Part shown: piece by piece, positions 9,389 through 18,176 of the stretch | Layout of the letters: every line of letters begins with the position of its first letter | How positions within the stretch are numbered: position 1 is the first letter of the stretch | DNA from: Luteibacter pinisoli | Lineage (GTDB): Bacteria; Pseudomonadota; Gammaproteobacteria; Xanthomonadales; Rhodanobacteraceae | DNA: 64,000 nucleotides | Direction: 5' to 3' | NCBI RefSeq assembly: GCF_006385595.1 | Contig: NZ_CP041046.1 | Coordinates: forward strand, 1,736,001-1,800,000 | Notes under the pieces: generated by a model | The model's input: the letters and a program-made list of their open reading frames with translations, nothing else | Databases searched by the model: none | What the model was told of the DNA's origin: nothing | Position numbers and translations under genes: made by a program

Positions 9389-12300
9389 ATGTCGGCAAGC
9401 ATGCGTGCGCCTTTCTGCATCTATTACCTGCATCCACTGCTAGCCGGTCCGCTGACGGGCTGGAATGCATGGATTGACCACGCTGCGGAACTCGGCTTCC
9501 GCCAATTGCTGATCGCGCCGCCTTTTGAAACATCACCCGCGGGTGATGTTTTCGTCACGCGGGATTTCGATCGTCTCAACCCGGCGCTCGCTGCGGATGG
9601 CGATGCGGCGACGCGGCTGGACCAGATCGCCAAGGCGTGCCGCGCACGCAATCTCGAACTGTGGCTCGACCTGCCGCTGGATGAACTTGCCTCGGACGCG
9701 CCGGTGCGCGCGCAGAACCCGACGTGGTTCCGTGCCGTGGCGACCGAGCACGGCACGCCGGATCCACGCTGGACGCCCAGCGAAAGCGATAGCGCGCGCT
9801 GGCGCCTCAACGATCCTGACGTTGCCGAGGCCGCCACGCAGTGGTGGGTGGATCGCCTGCGCCGTTGGGCGAAGGCGGGCGTGCTCGGCTTCCGCGTGAT
9901 GCATCCACAGCGCCTCGGCGCCTCGCTCTGGAAGACGCTGATCGATGCCGTGCACGTGGATGCACCGGGCGTGGGCTTTGTCGCATGGACGCCGGGCAGC
10001 TCGCCCGACGAGATCGCCGCGCTTGCCGGCGCGGGCTTCGATGCGGTCGTGAACTCGTCGGCGTGGTGGGATTTTCGCGCGCCCTGGTTCGCCGAGGAGG
10101 CCGCACGCCTGCAGGCCGTGGCGCCGGCACTGGCCTGCACGGAAGAACCCTTTGCCACGCGCCTGGGTGACGAACTGGGCGAAGAAAACCAGCTCGACCA
10201 CGCGTACCGTCGTGCCATCGCCTTCGCGGCCACGGCGCCCGCCGGCTGGTTGATGCCCATGGGCTTCGAATACGCCGCGCACGACGCGCTCGATCCGCGC
10301 CGCGGTACACCGCTCACGCCGAAGGATCTTGCGAGCCACGCGGCGGCCAATCTTAGCGACGCCGTCAAGGCGGCGAACAAGGCGGTCGGCGAAGACGTGC
10401 CTGGCGCGCCGCTGATCACCTCGCACGGCGGTGTATCCACCTTCCTTACCGTGGACGGCGCGGATCCGCGCACGGCCGCGCACGCGACGCTGACGCTGGT
10501 GAACGCCTCGCTCGATCGCGAGGTGTGCGTGTCCGCAGGCGAAGCGCTCGCGGGCGCCGCCAGTCACTTCATGCCCTGGACAACACCCGACGGGCGCAAG
10601 GTATTCGACCAGGGAGATAGCGTGGTTCTTGATCCAGGTGCGGTTCTTACCCTTAGTGGGACGCCGGGTAGCCCGGTGCGACGCAAACTCGGTGCAGCGC
10701 TGCAAAAGGAAGCGCTCGGCGCGGCCACGAAGGCGCCGCGCGTCGTGATCGAAAGCGTGCAGCCCACGGTCGACGCCGGCGAATTCCCGGTGAAGCGCGT
10801 GGTCGGCCAGCCGGTAACGGTGACGGCCGACATCTATGCCGATGGCCACGACGTGCTCGCCGCGCGCCTGCGCTATCGCGCCCAGGATGAAAAGGCCTGG
10901 CGCGAAGTGGTGATGACGCCCGTCAACAACGACATCCACACCGCCACGTTCACGCCGACGCGCATGGGCCGGCACGAGTTCGTCGTCGAAGCGTGGCGCG
11001 ATCCCTATGGCAGCTATCACCACGAACTGGAAGTGAAGCACGCTGCGGGCGTGTCGGTGACGCTGGAGCTGGAAGAGGGCCGCCTGCTCGTGGAAGCACG
11101 GGCGAAAGAGGCCGCGGGCCCGAAGGCCAAGGCCCTGCGCAGCCTGGCGGCCGCGGTGGCGAAGGCCGAAGGCGCGGAGCGCGTCGAGCTGCTGCTCGCG
11201 GACAGCACCGTGGAACTGATGAGCGCGACCGATCCGCGCGTGCGCGCCACGCTGAGCGACGCGTTTACCGTGGAAGTGGATCGCCGCGAGGCCATGTTCG
11301 CCAGCTGGTACGAGCTGTTCCCGCGCTCGATGACGGACGACAAGGCAAAGCACGGCACCTTCCGCAACACCATCGCCCGTTTGCCCGCGGTGCGCGACAT
11401 GGGTTTCGACGTGCTGTATTTCCCGCCGATCCATCCCATCGGCACGTCGTTCCGCAAGGGCCCCAACAACACGCTGACGCCGGGCCCCGGTGATCCGGGT
11501 AGTCCGTACGCCATCGGCTCCCCCGACGGTGGCCACGACGCGATCCACCCGCAGCTTGGCACGCTGGAGGACTTCCGCGCGCTGCGCGATGCCGCGCATG
11601 AGCATGGCCTGGAGCTCGCGCTCGACTTCGCCATCCAGTGCTCGCAGGACCATCCGTGGCTGAAAGAGCATCCGGAATGGTTCGACTGGCGCCCGGACGG
11701 CAGCATCAAGTACGCCGAAAACCCGCCGAAGAAATACCAGGACATCGTCAACGTCGACTTCTATGCCGACGGTGCCATTCCTTCGCTGTGGACGGCGCTG
11801 TGCGACGTGGTGCTGTTCTGGGCGGGGGAGGGCGTGCGCACCTTCCGCGTCGATAACCCGCATACCAAGCCGTTTCCGTTCTGGGAGTGGATGATCGCGC
11901 GGGTCCGTGGCAAGTACCCGGACGCGTTGTTCCTCTCCGAGGCCTTTACTCGGCCCAAGCCGATGTACCGGCTGGCCAAGGTGGGCTTCAGCCAGTCGTA
12001 CACGTATTTCACCTGGCGTAACTCGAAGCAGGAGTTCATCGACTACCTGACCGAACTGACCACGACAGCGCCGAAGGATTTCTTCCGGCCCAACTTCTTC
12101 GTCAACACGCCGGATATCGATCCCTACTTCCTGCAGACCTCCGGCCGCCCCGGCTTCCTGATCCGTGCCGCGCTGGCCACCACGCTGTCGGGCCTGTGGG
12201 GCATGTATTCCGGCTTCGAGATATGCGAAGCCGCGCCGATGCCGGGCAAGGAGGAGTACCTGGATTCGGAGAAGTACGAGATTCGCGTCCGCGACTTCAA

Positions 12301-12661
12301 CGCGCCGGGCAACATCGTTGCCGAGATCACCGCGCTCAACCACATCCGCCGTGCCCATCCGGCGCTGCAGTCGCATCTCGGCGTGCGCTTCCTCCCCGCG
12401 AACAACGACCAGGTGCTGTTCTTCGAAAAGCGCTCGGGCGACGACGTGGTCCTGGTGGCCATCAGCATGGATCCGCACAACGCCCAGGCAGCCGACCTCA
12501 CGCTGCCGCTGGGTGACTGGGGCTACGGCCCTGGCGACACCCTCGATATCCACGACCTTCTCCTCACCCAACCCATCGCCTGGCGCGGTCCGGATCAGCA
12601 TGTGTGGCTTGGCCTCGGCCAGCCCTATGCGATCTGGCATGTGCGGCTACCCGGAGTCTGA
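9389..12661 (+). CDS. glgE: Alpha-1,4-glucan:maltose-1-phosphate maltosyltransferase with an N-terminal amylase-like extension
   Basis: GlgE adds maltose units from maltose-1-phosphate to alpha-1,4-glucan chains. At 1090 residues this copy is far longer than the ~660-700-residue actinobacterial enzymes. The GlgE part starts near residue 435 (RVVIESVQPTVDAGEFPVKR). Catalytic residues fit the Streptomyces enzyme: Asp822 in FRVDNPHTKP, Glu851 in FLSEAFTRP and Asp909 in NTPDID, with spacings 29 and 58. Residues ~8-330 resemble a GH13 barrel but lack the catalytic set; the position expected for the nucleophile reads GFRVMHPQ, with Met171. GAGG precedes ATG 9389. First gene of the glucan/trehalose run. 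Confidence 0.93.
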   Translation: MSASMRAPFCIYYLHPLLAGPLTGWNAWIDHAAELGFRQLLIAPPFETSPAGDVFVTRDFDRLNPALAADGDAATRLDQIAKACRARNLELWLDLPLDELASDAPVRAQNPTWFRAVATEHGTPDPRWTPSESDSARWRLNDPDVAEAATQWWVDRLRRWAKAGVLGFRVMHPQRLGASLWKTLIDAVHVDAPGVGFVAWTPGSSPDEIAALAGAGFDAVVNSSAWWDFRAPWFAEEAARLQAVAPALACTEEPFATRLGDELGEENQLDHAYRRAIAFAATAPAGWLMPMGFEYAAHDALDPRRGTPLTPKDLASHAAANLSDAVKAANKAVGEDVPGAPLITSHGGVSTFLTVDGADPRTAAHATLTLVNASLDREVCVSAGEALAGAASHFMPWTTPDGRKVFDQGDSVVLDPGAVLTLSGTPGSPVRRKLGAALQKEALGAATKAPRVVIESVQPTVDAGEFPVKRVVGQPVTVTADIYADGHDVLAARLRYRAQDEKAWREVVMTPVNNDIHTATFTPTRMGRHEFVVEAWRDPYGSYHHELEVKHAAGVSVTLELEEGRLLVEARAKEAAGPKAKALRSLAAAVAKAEGAERVELLLADSTVELMSATDPRVRATLSDAFTVEVDRREAMFASWYELFPRSMTDDKAKHGTFRNTIARLPAVRDMGFDVLYFPPIHPIGTSFRKGPNNTLTPGPGDPGSPYAIGSPDGGHDAIHPQLGTLEDFRALRDAAHEHGLELALDFAIQCSQDHPWLKEHPEWFDWRPDGSIKYAENPPKKYQDIVNVDFYADGAIPSLWTALCDVVLFWAGEGVRTFRVDNPHTKPFPFWEWMIARVRGKYPDALFLSEAFTRPKPMYRLAKVGFSQSYTYFTWRNSKQEFIDYLTELTTTAPKDFFRPNFFVNTPDIDPYFLQTSGRPGFLIRAALATTLSGLWGMYSGFEICEAAPMPGKEEYLDSEKYEIRVRDFNAPGNIVAEITALNHIRRAHPALQSHLGVRFLPANNDQVLFFEKRSGDDVVLVAISMDPHNAQAADLTLPLGDWGYGPGDTLDIHDLLLTQPIAWRGPDQHVWLGLGQPYAIWHVRLPGV

Positions 12662-12664
12662 TCC

Positions 12665-15600
12665 ATGGCAACACGTGGCAAGGCGCAAAAGGCCTCCAAG
12701 GCACCCGAGTTCTCGAAAGATCCGCTCTGGTACAAGGACGCGATCATTTACCAGGTCCACCTGAAGTCGTACTTCGATGCGAACGACGACGGCGTCGGTG
12801 ATTTCCAGGGCCTGATCGACAAGCTCGACTACATCGCGGACCTCGGCGTGAATACGCTGTGGCTGCTCCCGTTCTATCCCAGCCCGCGCCGGGACGACGG
12901 CTACGACATCGCCGAGTACAAGGCGGTGCACGAGGATTACGGCAAGCTCGCCGATGCAAAGCGCTTCATCACCGAAGCGCACAAGCGCGGCTTGCGCGTC
13001 ATCACCGAGCTGGTCATCAACCACACCAGCGACCAGCATCCGTGGTTCCAGCGCGCCCGCCATGCGAAGAAGGGCTCGGCCGCGCGCAATTTCTACGTGT
13101 GGTCCGATACGGACCAGGCGTACGACGGCACCCGCATCATCTTCCTGGATACCGAAAAGTCGAACTGGACGTGGGACGCGGTGGCCGGCCAGTACTTCTG
13201 GCACCGCTTCTTCTCCCACCAGCCCGACCTCAACTTCGATAACCCCGCCGTGCTGAAGGCGGTCCTCGAGGTGATGCGCTTCTGGCTGGACATGGGCGTG
13301 GATGGCCTGCGCCTCGACGCCGTGCCGTACCTGATCGAGCGCGAAGGCACGAACAACGAAAACCTGCCCGAAACGCACAACATCCTGAAGCTGATGCGTG
13401 CGGAGATCGACCTGCATTACCCGGACCGCATGCTGCTTGCCGAGGCGAACCAGTGGCCGGAAGACACGCAGGATTACTTCGGCAAGGGCGACGAATGCCA
13501 CATGGCGTTCCACTTTCCGCTGATGCCGCGCATGTACATGGCCATCGCGCGCGAGGATCGCTTCCCGATCACCGACATCATGCGGCAGACCCCGGCGATC
13601 CCGGAGAATTGCCAGTGGGCGATCTTCCTGCGTAACCACGACGAGCTCACCCTCGAGATGGTGACGGACAACGAGCGCGATTACCTGTGGCAGACCTACG
13701 CCGCCGACCGCCGCGCGCGCATCAACCTGGGCATTCGCCGCCGCCTGGCCCCGTTGCTGGAGCGCGACCGCCGCCGCATCGAACTGATGAACTCGCTGTT
13801 GCTGACGATGCCGGGCACGCCGGTGCTGTATTACGGCGATGAAATCGGCATGGGCGACAACATCCACCTGGGTGACCGTGACGGCGTCCGCACGCCGATG
13901 CAGTGGTCGGTGGATCGTAACGGTGGCTTCTCGCGCGCCGATCCGGCCAGCCTCGTGCTGCCACCGATCATGGATCCGCTGTACGGCTTCCAGGCCATCA
14001 ACGTGGAGGCACAGCAGCGCGATCCGCATTCGCTGCTGAACTGGACGCGGCGCATGCTCTCCGTACGCAACCGCTACAAGGCCTTCGGTCGCGGCACGCT
14101 CAAATTCCTTTATCCCGGTAACCGCAAGATGCTGGCGTACCTGCGTGAGTTTGGTGGCGAACACGTGCTTTGCGTGGCCAACATGTCGCGCACGCTGCAG
14201 GCCGTGGAACTCGACCTGGCGGCGTTTGATGGCCAGGTACCCGTCGATATCGTCGGCGGCACCTCGTTCCCGCCGGTCGGCCAGTTGCCGTACCTGCTGA
14301 CCGTGCCACCGTACGGTTTCTACGCGTTCCAGCTGTGCCCGAACGCACAGATGCCGGAATGGCACGAGGTGCCGGCCGAGCCGTTGCCGGATTACGAGAC
14401 CCTGGTGGTCCGCGGCGCGCTGGTCGAAGGCCCGGTGATGGAGCATCACCGCGGGGTCATCGAGCGCCAGGTGTTGCCGGGCTATCTCGCCGTGCGCCGC
14501 TGGTTTGCCTCGAAAGACCGCGGCATCGAGTCGGTGCACGTGCTGTACGCCGCGCCGTGGCCCGACCGTGGCGACGACCTGATCCTTACCGAGGTGGAGG
14601 CCACCCTGGCGGACGGCGGCAAGGAGCGTTACAGCCTGCCCGTGGGCATCGCGTGGGAAGACGATGCGCCGCATTCGCGCGTGCAGCAGCTGGCGCTGGC
14701 CCGCGTCCGCCGTGGCCGCCGGATTGGCCTGCTCACCGACGGCTTCGCGTTGCCGGAATTCGCCTCAGGCCTGCTGATCGGCCTGCGCAACGGCACCGAG
14801 ATCCCGGTGCGCGACGGCACGGTGCGCTTCGAGAAAACCGAGGTGTTCGACACCATCACCTTTGATTCGAGCATCGAGAGCCGCTGGCTCGCGGGCGAGC
14901 AGTCGAACAGCTCGATGATCCTGCACGATGCCGGTGTGCTGAAGCTGTTCCGCCGTACCTCGGCGGGCATCAACCCCGAAGTGGAAATGGGCCGCTTCCT
15001 CACCGAGCACGGCTACGCCAACACCTCGCCGTTGCTGGGTGAAGTGGTCCGCGTGGGCGAGCACGGCGAGCGCACCACCATCGCGGTGTTGCAGGGCTTC
15101 CTGCGCAACCAGGGCGATGCCTGGCGCTGGACGCTGGATTTCCTGCGCCGCAGCTACGACGAGTACAGCCACTCCGCGGACGAAGACCGCCGGGCGGAAA
15201 TCGAGGGCGGTTACGACGCCTTCGCCGCCGCCGTCGGCACGCGCCTTGGCGAGCTGCATGCCCTGCTGGCGAAGCCGTCGGGCCTCCCGGCCTTCGAGCC
15301 GGAGACCGCCAAGGCGGCCAGCTCGGAGGCGTGGCGCGACAGCGTACGTGCCCAGGTAGGCCGGGCGCTGCTCGCCGTCGACAACGTCGGTGAGCTGGGT
15401 GACGAGCTGCGGTCCGATGTGGAAGCGCTGCGCGGCCTCGCCGGTGCGCTGGACGATCGCATCGGTCGCGTGGCCAAGGCCGCCCAGGGGGCGGTGCTTA
15501 CCCGCATGCACGGCGATTTCCACCTGGGCCAGATCCTGGTAGTGCAGGACGATGCGTACATCATCGACTTCGAAGGCGAGCCTGCGCGCACGCTGGATGA

Positions 15601-15982
15601 GCGCCGGGCCAAGGGCACGCCATTGCGCGATGTCGCCGGCTTCCTGCGCTCGCTGGATTACGCGGCGGCCATGGCCCGCCGCGGTGAAGACGGCCTGGCC
15701 CCGATCGAGGATCCGGGCTTCGCCGATTACCTGGCGCGCTTCCGCGAACGCGCCACGCTGGTGTTCCTGCAGGCCTACCGTGCCGTGCTCGACGCCGCGC
15801 CGGTGCGCTGGGTCAGTGCCGATGCACTGGCGCCGCTGCTCGAACTGTTCGTGATCGAGAAGGCGGCTTACGAAGTGACTTACGAGGCGGCCAACCGCCC
15901 GGGTTGGCTGGACGTGCCGCTGCGCGGCCTCCTGCACGCTGCCCAGGGCGACACCGCCACGGAACTTGAGGAGGACACGTGA
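12665..15982 (+). CDS. treS: Trehalose synthase-maltokinase fusion
   Basis: A two-enzyme protein of 1105 residues. The N-terminal ~560 residues are GH13 trehalose synthase, which interconverts trehalose and maltose: nucleophile Asp218 in DGLRLDAVPYL, acid Glu260 in LLAEANQWPED and Asp326 in RNHDELTLEMV. The C-terminal half, from about residue 590, is a maltokinase (Mak/Pep2) that makes maltose-1-phosphate; kinase-like residues are Asp951 in MHGDFHLGQI and Asp968 in DFEGEP. The fusion delivers the GlgE substrate directly and is seen in several proteobacteria. It begins 3 bases after the glgE stop, and its stop overlaps the glgB GTG start. Confidence 0.95.
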   Translation: MATRGKAQKASKAPEFSKDPLWYKDAIIYQVHLKSYFDANDDGVGDFQGLIDKLDYIADLGVNTLWLLPFYPSPRRDDGYDIAEYKAVHEDYGKLADAKRFITEAHKRGLRVITELVINHTSDQHPWFQRARHAKKGSAARNFYVWSDTDQAYDGTRIIFLDTEKSNWTWDAVAGQYFWHRFFSHQPDLNFDNPAVLKAVLEVMRFWLDMGVDGLRLDAVPYLIEREGTNNENLPETHNILKLMRAEIDLHYPDRMLLAEANQWPEDTQDYFGKGDECHMAFHFPLMPRMYMAIAREDRFPITDIMRQTPAIPENCQWAIFLRNHDELTLEMVTDNERDYLWQTYAADRRARINLGIRRRLAPLLERDRRRIELMNSLLLTMPGTPVLYYGDEIGMGDNIHLGDRDGVRTPMQWSVDRNGGFSRADPASLVLPPIMDPLYGFQAINVEAQQRDPHSLLNWTRRMLSVRNRYKAFGRGTLKFLYPGNRKMLAYLREFGGEHVLCVANMSRTLQAVELDLAAFDGQVPVDIVGGTSFPPVGQLPYLLTVPPYGFYAFQLCPNAQMPEWHEVPAEPLPDYETLVVRGALVEGPVMEHHRGVIERQVLPGYLAVRRWFASKDRGIESVHVLYAAPWPDRGDDLILTEVEATLADGGKERYSLPVGIAWEDDAPHSRVQQLALARVRRGRRIGLLTDGFALPEFASGLLIGLRNGTEIPVRDGTVRFEKTEVFDTITFDSSIESRWLAGEQSNSSMILHDAGVLKLFRRTSAGINPEVEMGRFLTEHGYANTSPLLGEVVRVGEHGERTTIAVLQGFLRNQGDAWRWTLDFLRRSYDEYSHSADEDRRAEIEGGYDAFAAAVGTRLGELHALLAKPSGLPAFEPETAKAASSEAWRDSVRAQVGRALLAVDNVGELGDELRSDVEALRGLAGALDDRIGRVAKAAQGAVLTRMHGDFHLGQILVVQDDAYIIDFEGEPARTLDERRAKGTPLRDVAGFLRSLDYAAAMARRGEDGLAPIEDPGFADYLARFRERATLVFLQAYRAVLDAAPVRWVSADALAPLLELFVIEKAAYEVTYEAANRPGWLDVPLRGLLHAAQGDTATELEEDT

Positions 15983-18165
15983 CTGATCCGCGACCCCATG
16001 GCCTGACCGACCACGCCGCCATCGACGCCCTTGTCGACGGCCGGCATGGCGACCCCTTTGCACTGTTGGGGCCCCACCAGGTCGACGGCCGGCGCAGCGT
16101 ACGCACGTTGCAGCCGGGAGCCCTGGGTGTCGATGCGATTGATCCGGAAGGCCGTGTGCTCGCCACCCTCACCAGGGTGCATGACGGCGGCCTGTTCGCC
16201 GGCTTCGTCGAAGGGAACGCCGCGTATCGCCTGCGGGTGCGCTGGCCATCGGCGGCGCACGACACGCACGATCCGTACGCGTTCGGGATGCTGCTCGGCG
16301 ACGACGACCTCGGTCGTCTCTCCGACGGTACCCATATCGAACTGTTCCGTTGCCTGGGTGCCCATCCGGTCACCGTGGACGGCGTGCATGGCGTGCGTTT
16401 CGCCGTATGGGCGCCGAATGCCAAGCGTGTCAGCGTGGTCGGTGATTTCAACAGCTGGGACGGCCGCCGCCACCCCATGCGCAAGCGCGTGCCGGCGGGC
16501 GTGTGGGAACTGTTCGTGCCCGGCCTGCTGGCCGGTGCCCGCTACAAGTACGAAATCTGGGGTGCCGATGGCTCGCTCACCCAGCGCGCCGATCCGGTGG
16601 CCCTCGCCGCGGAACTGCCGCCGGCCACGGCGTCCATCGTGGCCGACCCGGAAGCCTTCCGCTGGACGGACGGCGAGTGGCTGCGCAAGCGCGGCGCCCT
16701 GCATCACGCGGGTTCACCGGTGTCGATCTACGAGCTGCATCCGGGCTCGTGGCTGCGCGGCAAGGACGGCGAAGAGCTGCACTGGGACGATATCGGCGAA
16801 CGCCTGATTCCCTATGTGGCCGGCATGGGCTTCTCGCACATTGAGCTGCTGCCGATCTCGGAACATCCGTTCGGTGGTTCGTGGGGCTACCAGCCGCTGG
16901 GCCAGTTCGCGCCCACCTCGCGTTTCGGCACGCCCGAGGCCTTCGCGCGCTTCGTGGATCGCTGCCACGAGGCCGGCGTCGGCGTCATCGTCGACTGGGT
17001 GCCGGCGCATTTCCCAACGGATATCCATGGCCTGGCGCATTTCGACGGCACGCCGCTGTACGAGCATGCCGACCCGCACGAGGGCTACCACCAGGACTGG
17101 AACACGCTGATCTTCAACCTCGGCCGCAACGAGGTGTCGGGCTTCCTGGTCGCAAGCGCGCTCGCCTGGCTGGAACGCTTCCACGTGGACGGCCTTCGCG
17201 TGGATGCCGTGGCTTCGATGCTGTACCGGGACTATTCGCGCAAGCACGGCGAATGGGTGCCGAACATCCATGGCGGCCGCGAAAACCTGGAGTCGATCGC
17301 CTTCCTGCGCCGGGTGAACCAGCTGGTGGCGGAGCGCCATCCCGATTGCATGACCATCGCCGAAGAATCGACGGCCTGGCCCGGCGTCACCCGGCCGGTG
17401 GGCGAGGGCGGCCTCGGTTTCACCTTCAAGTGGAACATGGGCTGGATGCACGACTCGCTGGAGTACGTGTCGCGCGACCCGATCTATCGCCGCTGGCACC
17501 ACGGCGAGATGACCTTCAGCATGATCTATGCGTACTCCGAGAAGTACGTGTTGCCGCTGTCGCATGACGAAGTGGTCCACGGCAAACGCTCGCTGCTGGG
17601 CCGCATGCCTGGCGACGAATGGCAGCGCTTCGCCAACCTGCGTGCCTATTACGGCTTCATGTGGGGGCATCCCGGCAAGAAGCTGCTGTTTACCGGTGGC
17701 GAGATTGCCCAGCCGCATGAGTGGAACCATGACGCGCAGATCGCCTGGGACCTGCTGGATGCGCCCCTGCACCTGGGCGTGCAGAAGCTGGTGCGCGACC
17801 TCAACCGCTTCTTCGGCGCGACGCCGGCCATGCATGCCTGGGATACCGATCCGCGCGGCTTCCGCTGGGTGATCGGCGACGACGCGGAACAGAGTGTGTT
17901 CGCGTGGTTGCGCTTCGCCGAGCACGGCCGCCCCGTGCTGGTGATCAGCAACATGCAGCCGACGCCGCGGCATAGCTTCCGCATCGGCGTGCCGGAAGGC
18001 GGCCGCTGGCGTGAAGCAGTGAACACGGATGCCACGGAATACGGCGGCTCGGGCGTGGGTAACGAGGGTGAACGCCACGCCCAGGATGTGCCCGCGCATG
18101 GCTTTGATCGCTCCCTGGTCCTGAGCCTGCCGCCCCTTGCCACGCTGATGTTCGTGGCTGACTGA
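15979..18165 (+). CDS. glgB: 1,4-alpha-glucan branching enzyme
   Basis: GlgB cuts alpha-1,4 chains and re-attaches them as alpha-1,6 branches. It starts at GTG 15979, preceded by GAGGAGG, and the start shares bases with the treS stop. The 728-residue product has an N1 domain, a CBM48 module (GVRFAVWAPNAKRVSVVGDFNSW) and a GH13 barrel. Catalytic residues are Asp409 (GLRVDAVASMLYRDYSR), Glu462 (TIAEEST) and Asp530 (SHDEVVHGK), spaced exactly as in E. coli Asp405, Glu458 and Asp526. In this operon it branches the linear glucan made by GlgE. Confidence 0.97.
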   Translation: MTDPRPHGLTDHAAIDALVDGRHGDPFALLGPHQVDGRRSVRTLQPGALGVDAIDPEGRVLATLTRVHDGGLFAGFVEGNAAYRLRVRWPSAAHDTHDPYAFGMLLGDDDLGRLSDGTHIELFRCLGAHPVTVDGVHGVRFAVWAPNAKRVSVVGDFNSWDGRRHPMRKRVPAGVWELFVPGLLAGARYKYEIWGADGSLTQRADPVALAAELPPATASIVADPEAFRWTDGEWLRKRGALHHAGSPVSIYELHPGSWLRGKDGEELHWDDIGERLIPYVAGMGFSHIELLPISEHPFGGSWGYQPLGQFAPTSRFGTPEAFARFVDRCHEAGVGVIVDWVPAHFPTDIHGLAHFDGTPLYEHADPHEGYHQDWNTLIFNLGRNEVSGFLVASALAWLERFHVDGLRVDAVASMLYRDYSRKHGEWVPNIHGGRENLESIAFLRRVNQLVAERHPDCMTIAEESTAWPGVTRPVGEGGLGFTFKWNMGWMHDSLEYVSRDPIYRRWHHGEMTFSMIYAYSEKYVLPLSHDEVVHGKRSLLGRMPGDEWQRFANLRAYYGFMWGHPGKKLLFTGGEIAQPHEWNHDAQIAWDLLDAPLHLGVQKLVRDLNRFFGATPAMHAWDTDPRGFRWVIGDDAEQSVFAWLRFAEHGRPVLVISNMQPTPRHSFRIGVPEGGRWREAVNTDATEYGGSGVGNEGERHAQDVPAHGFDRSLVLSLPPLATLMFVAD

Positions 18166-18176
18166 CGAGGAAAGCG

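Noticed and set aside
9533..12640. 1035-codon minus-strand frame opposite glgE
   Set aside because: Same antisense shadow effect; the plus strand carries a full GlgE with correctly spaced catalytic residues.
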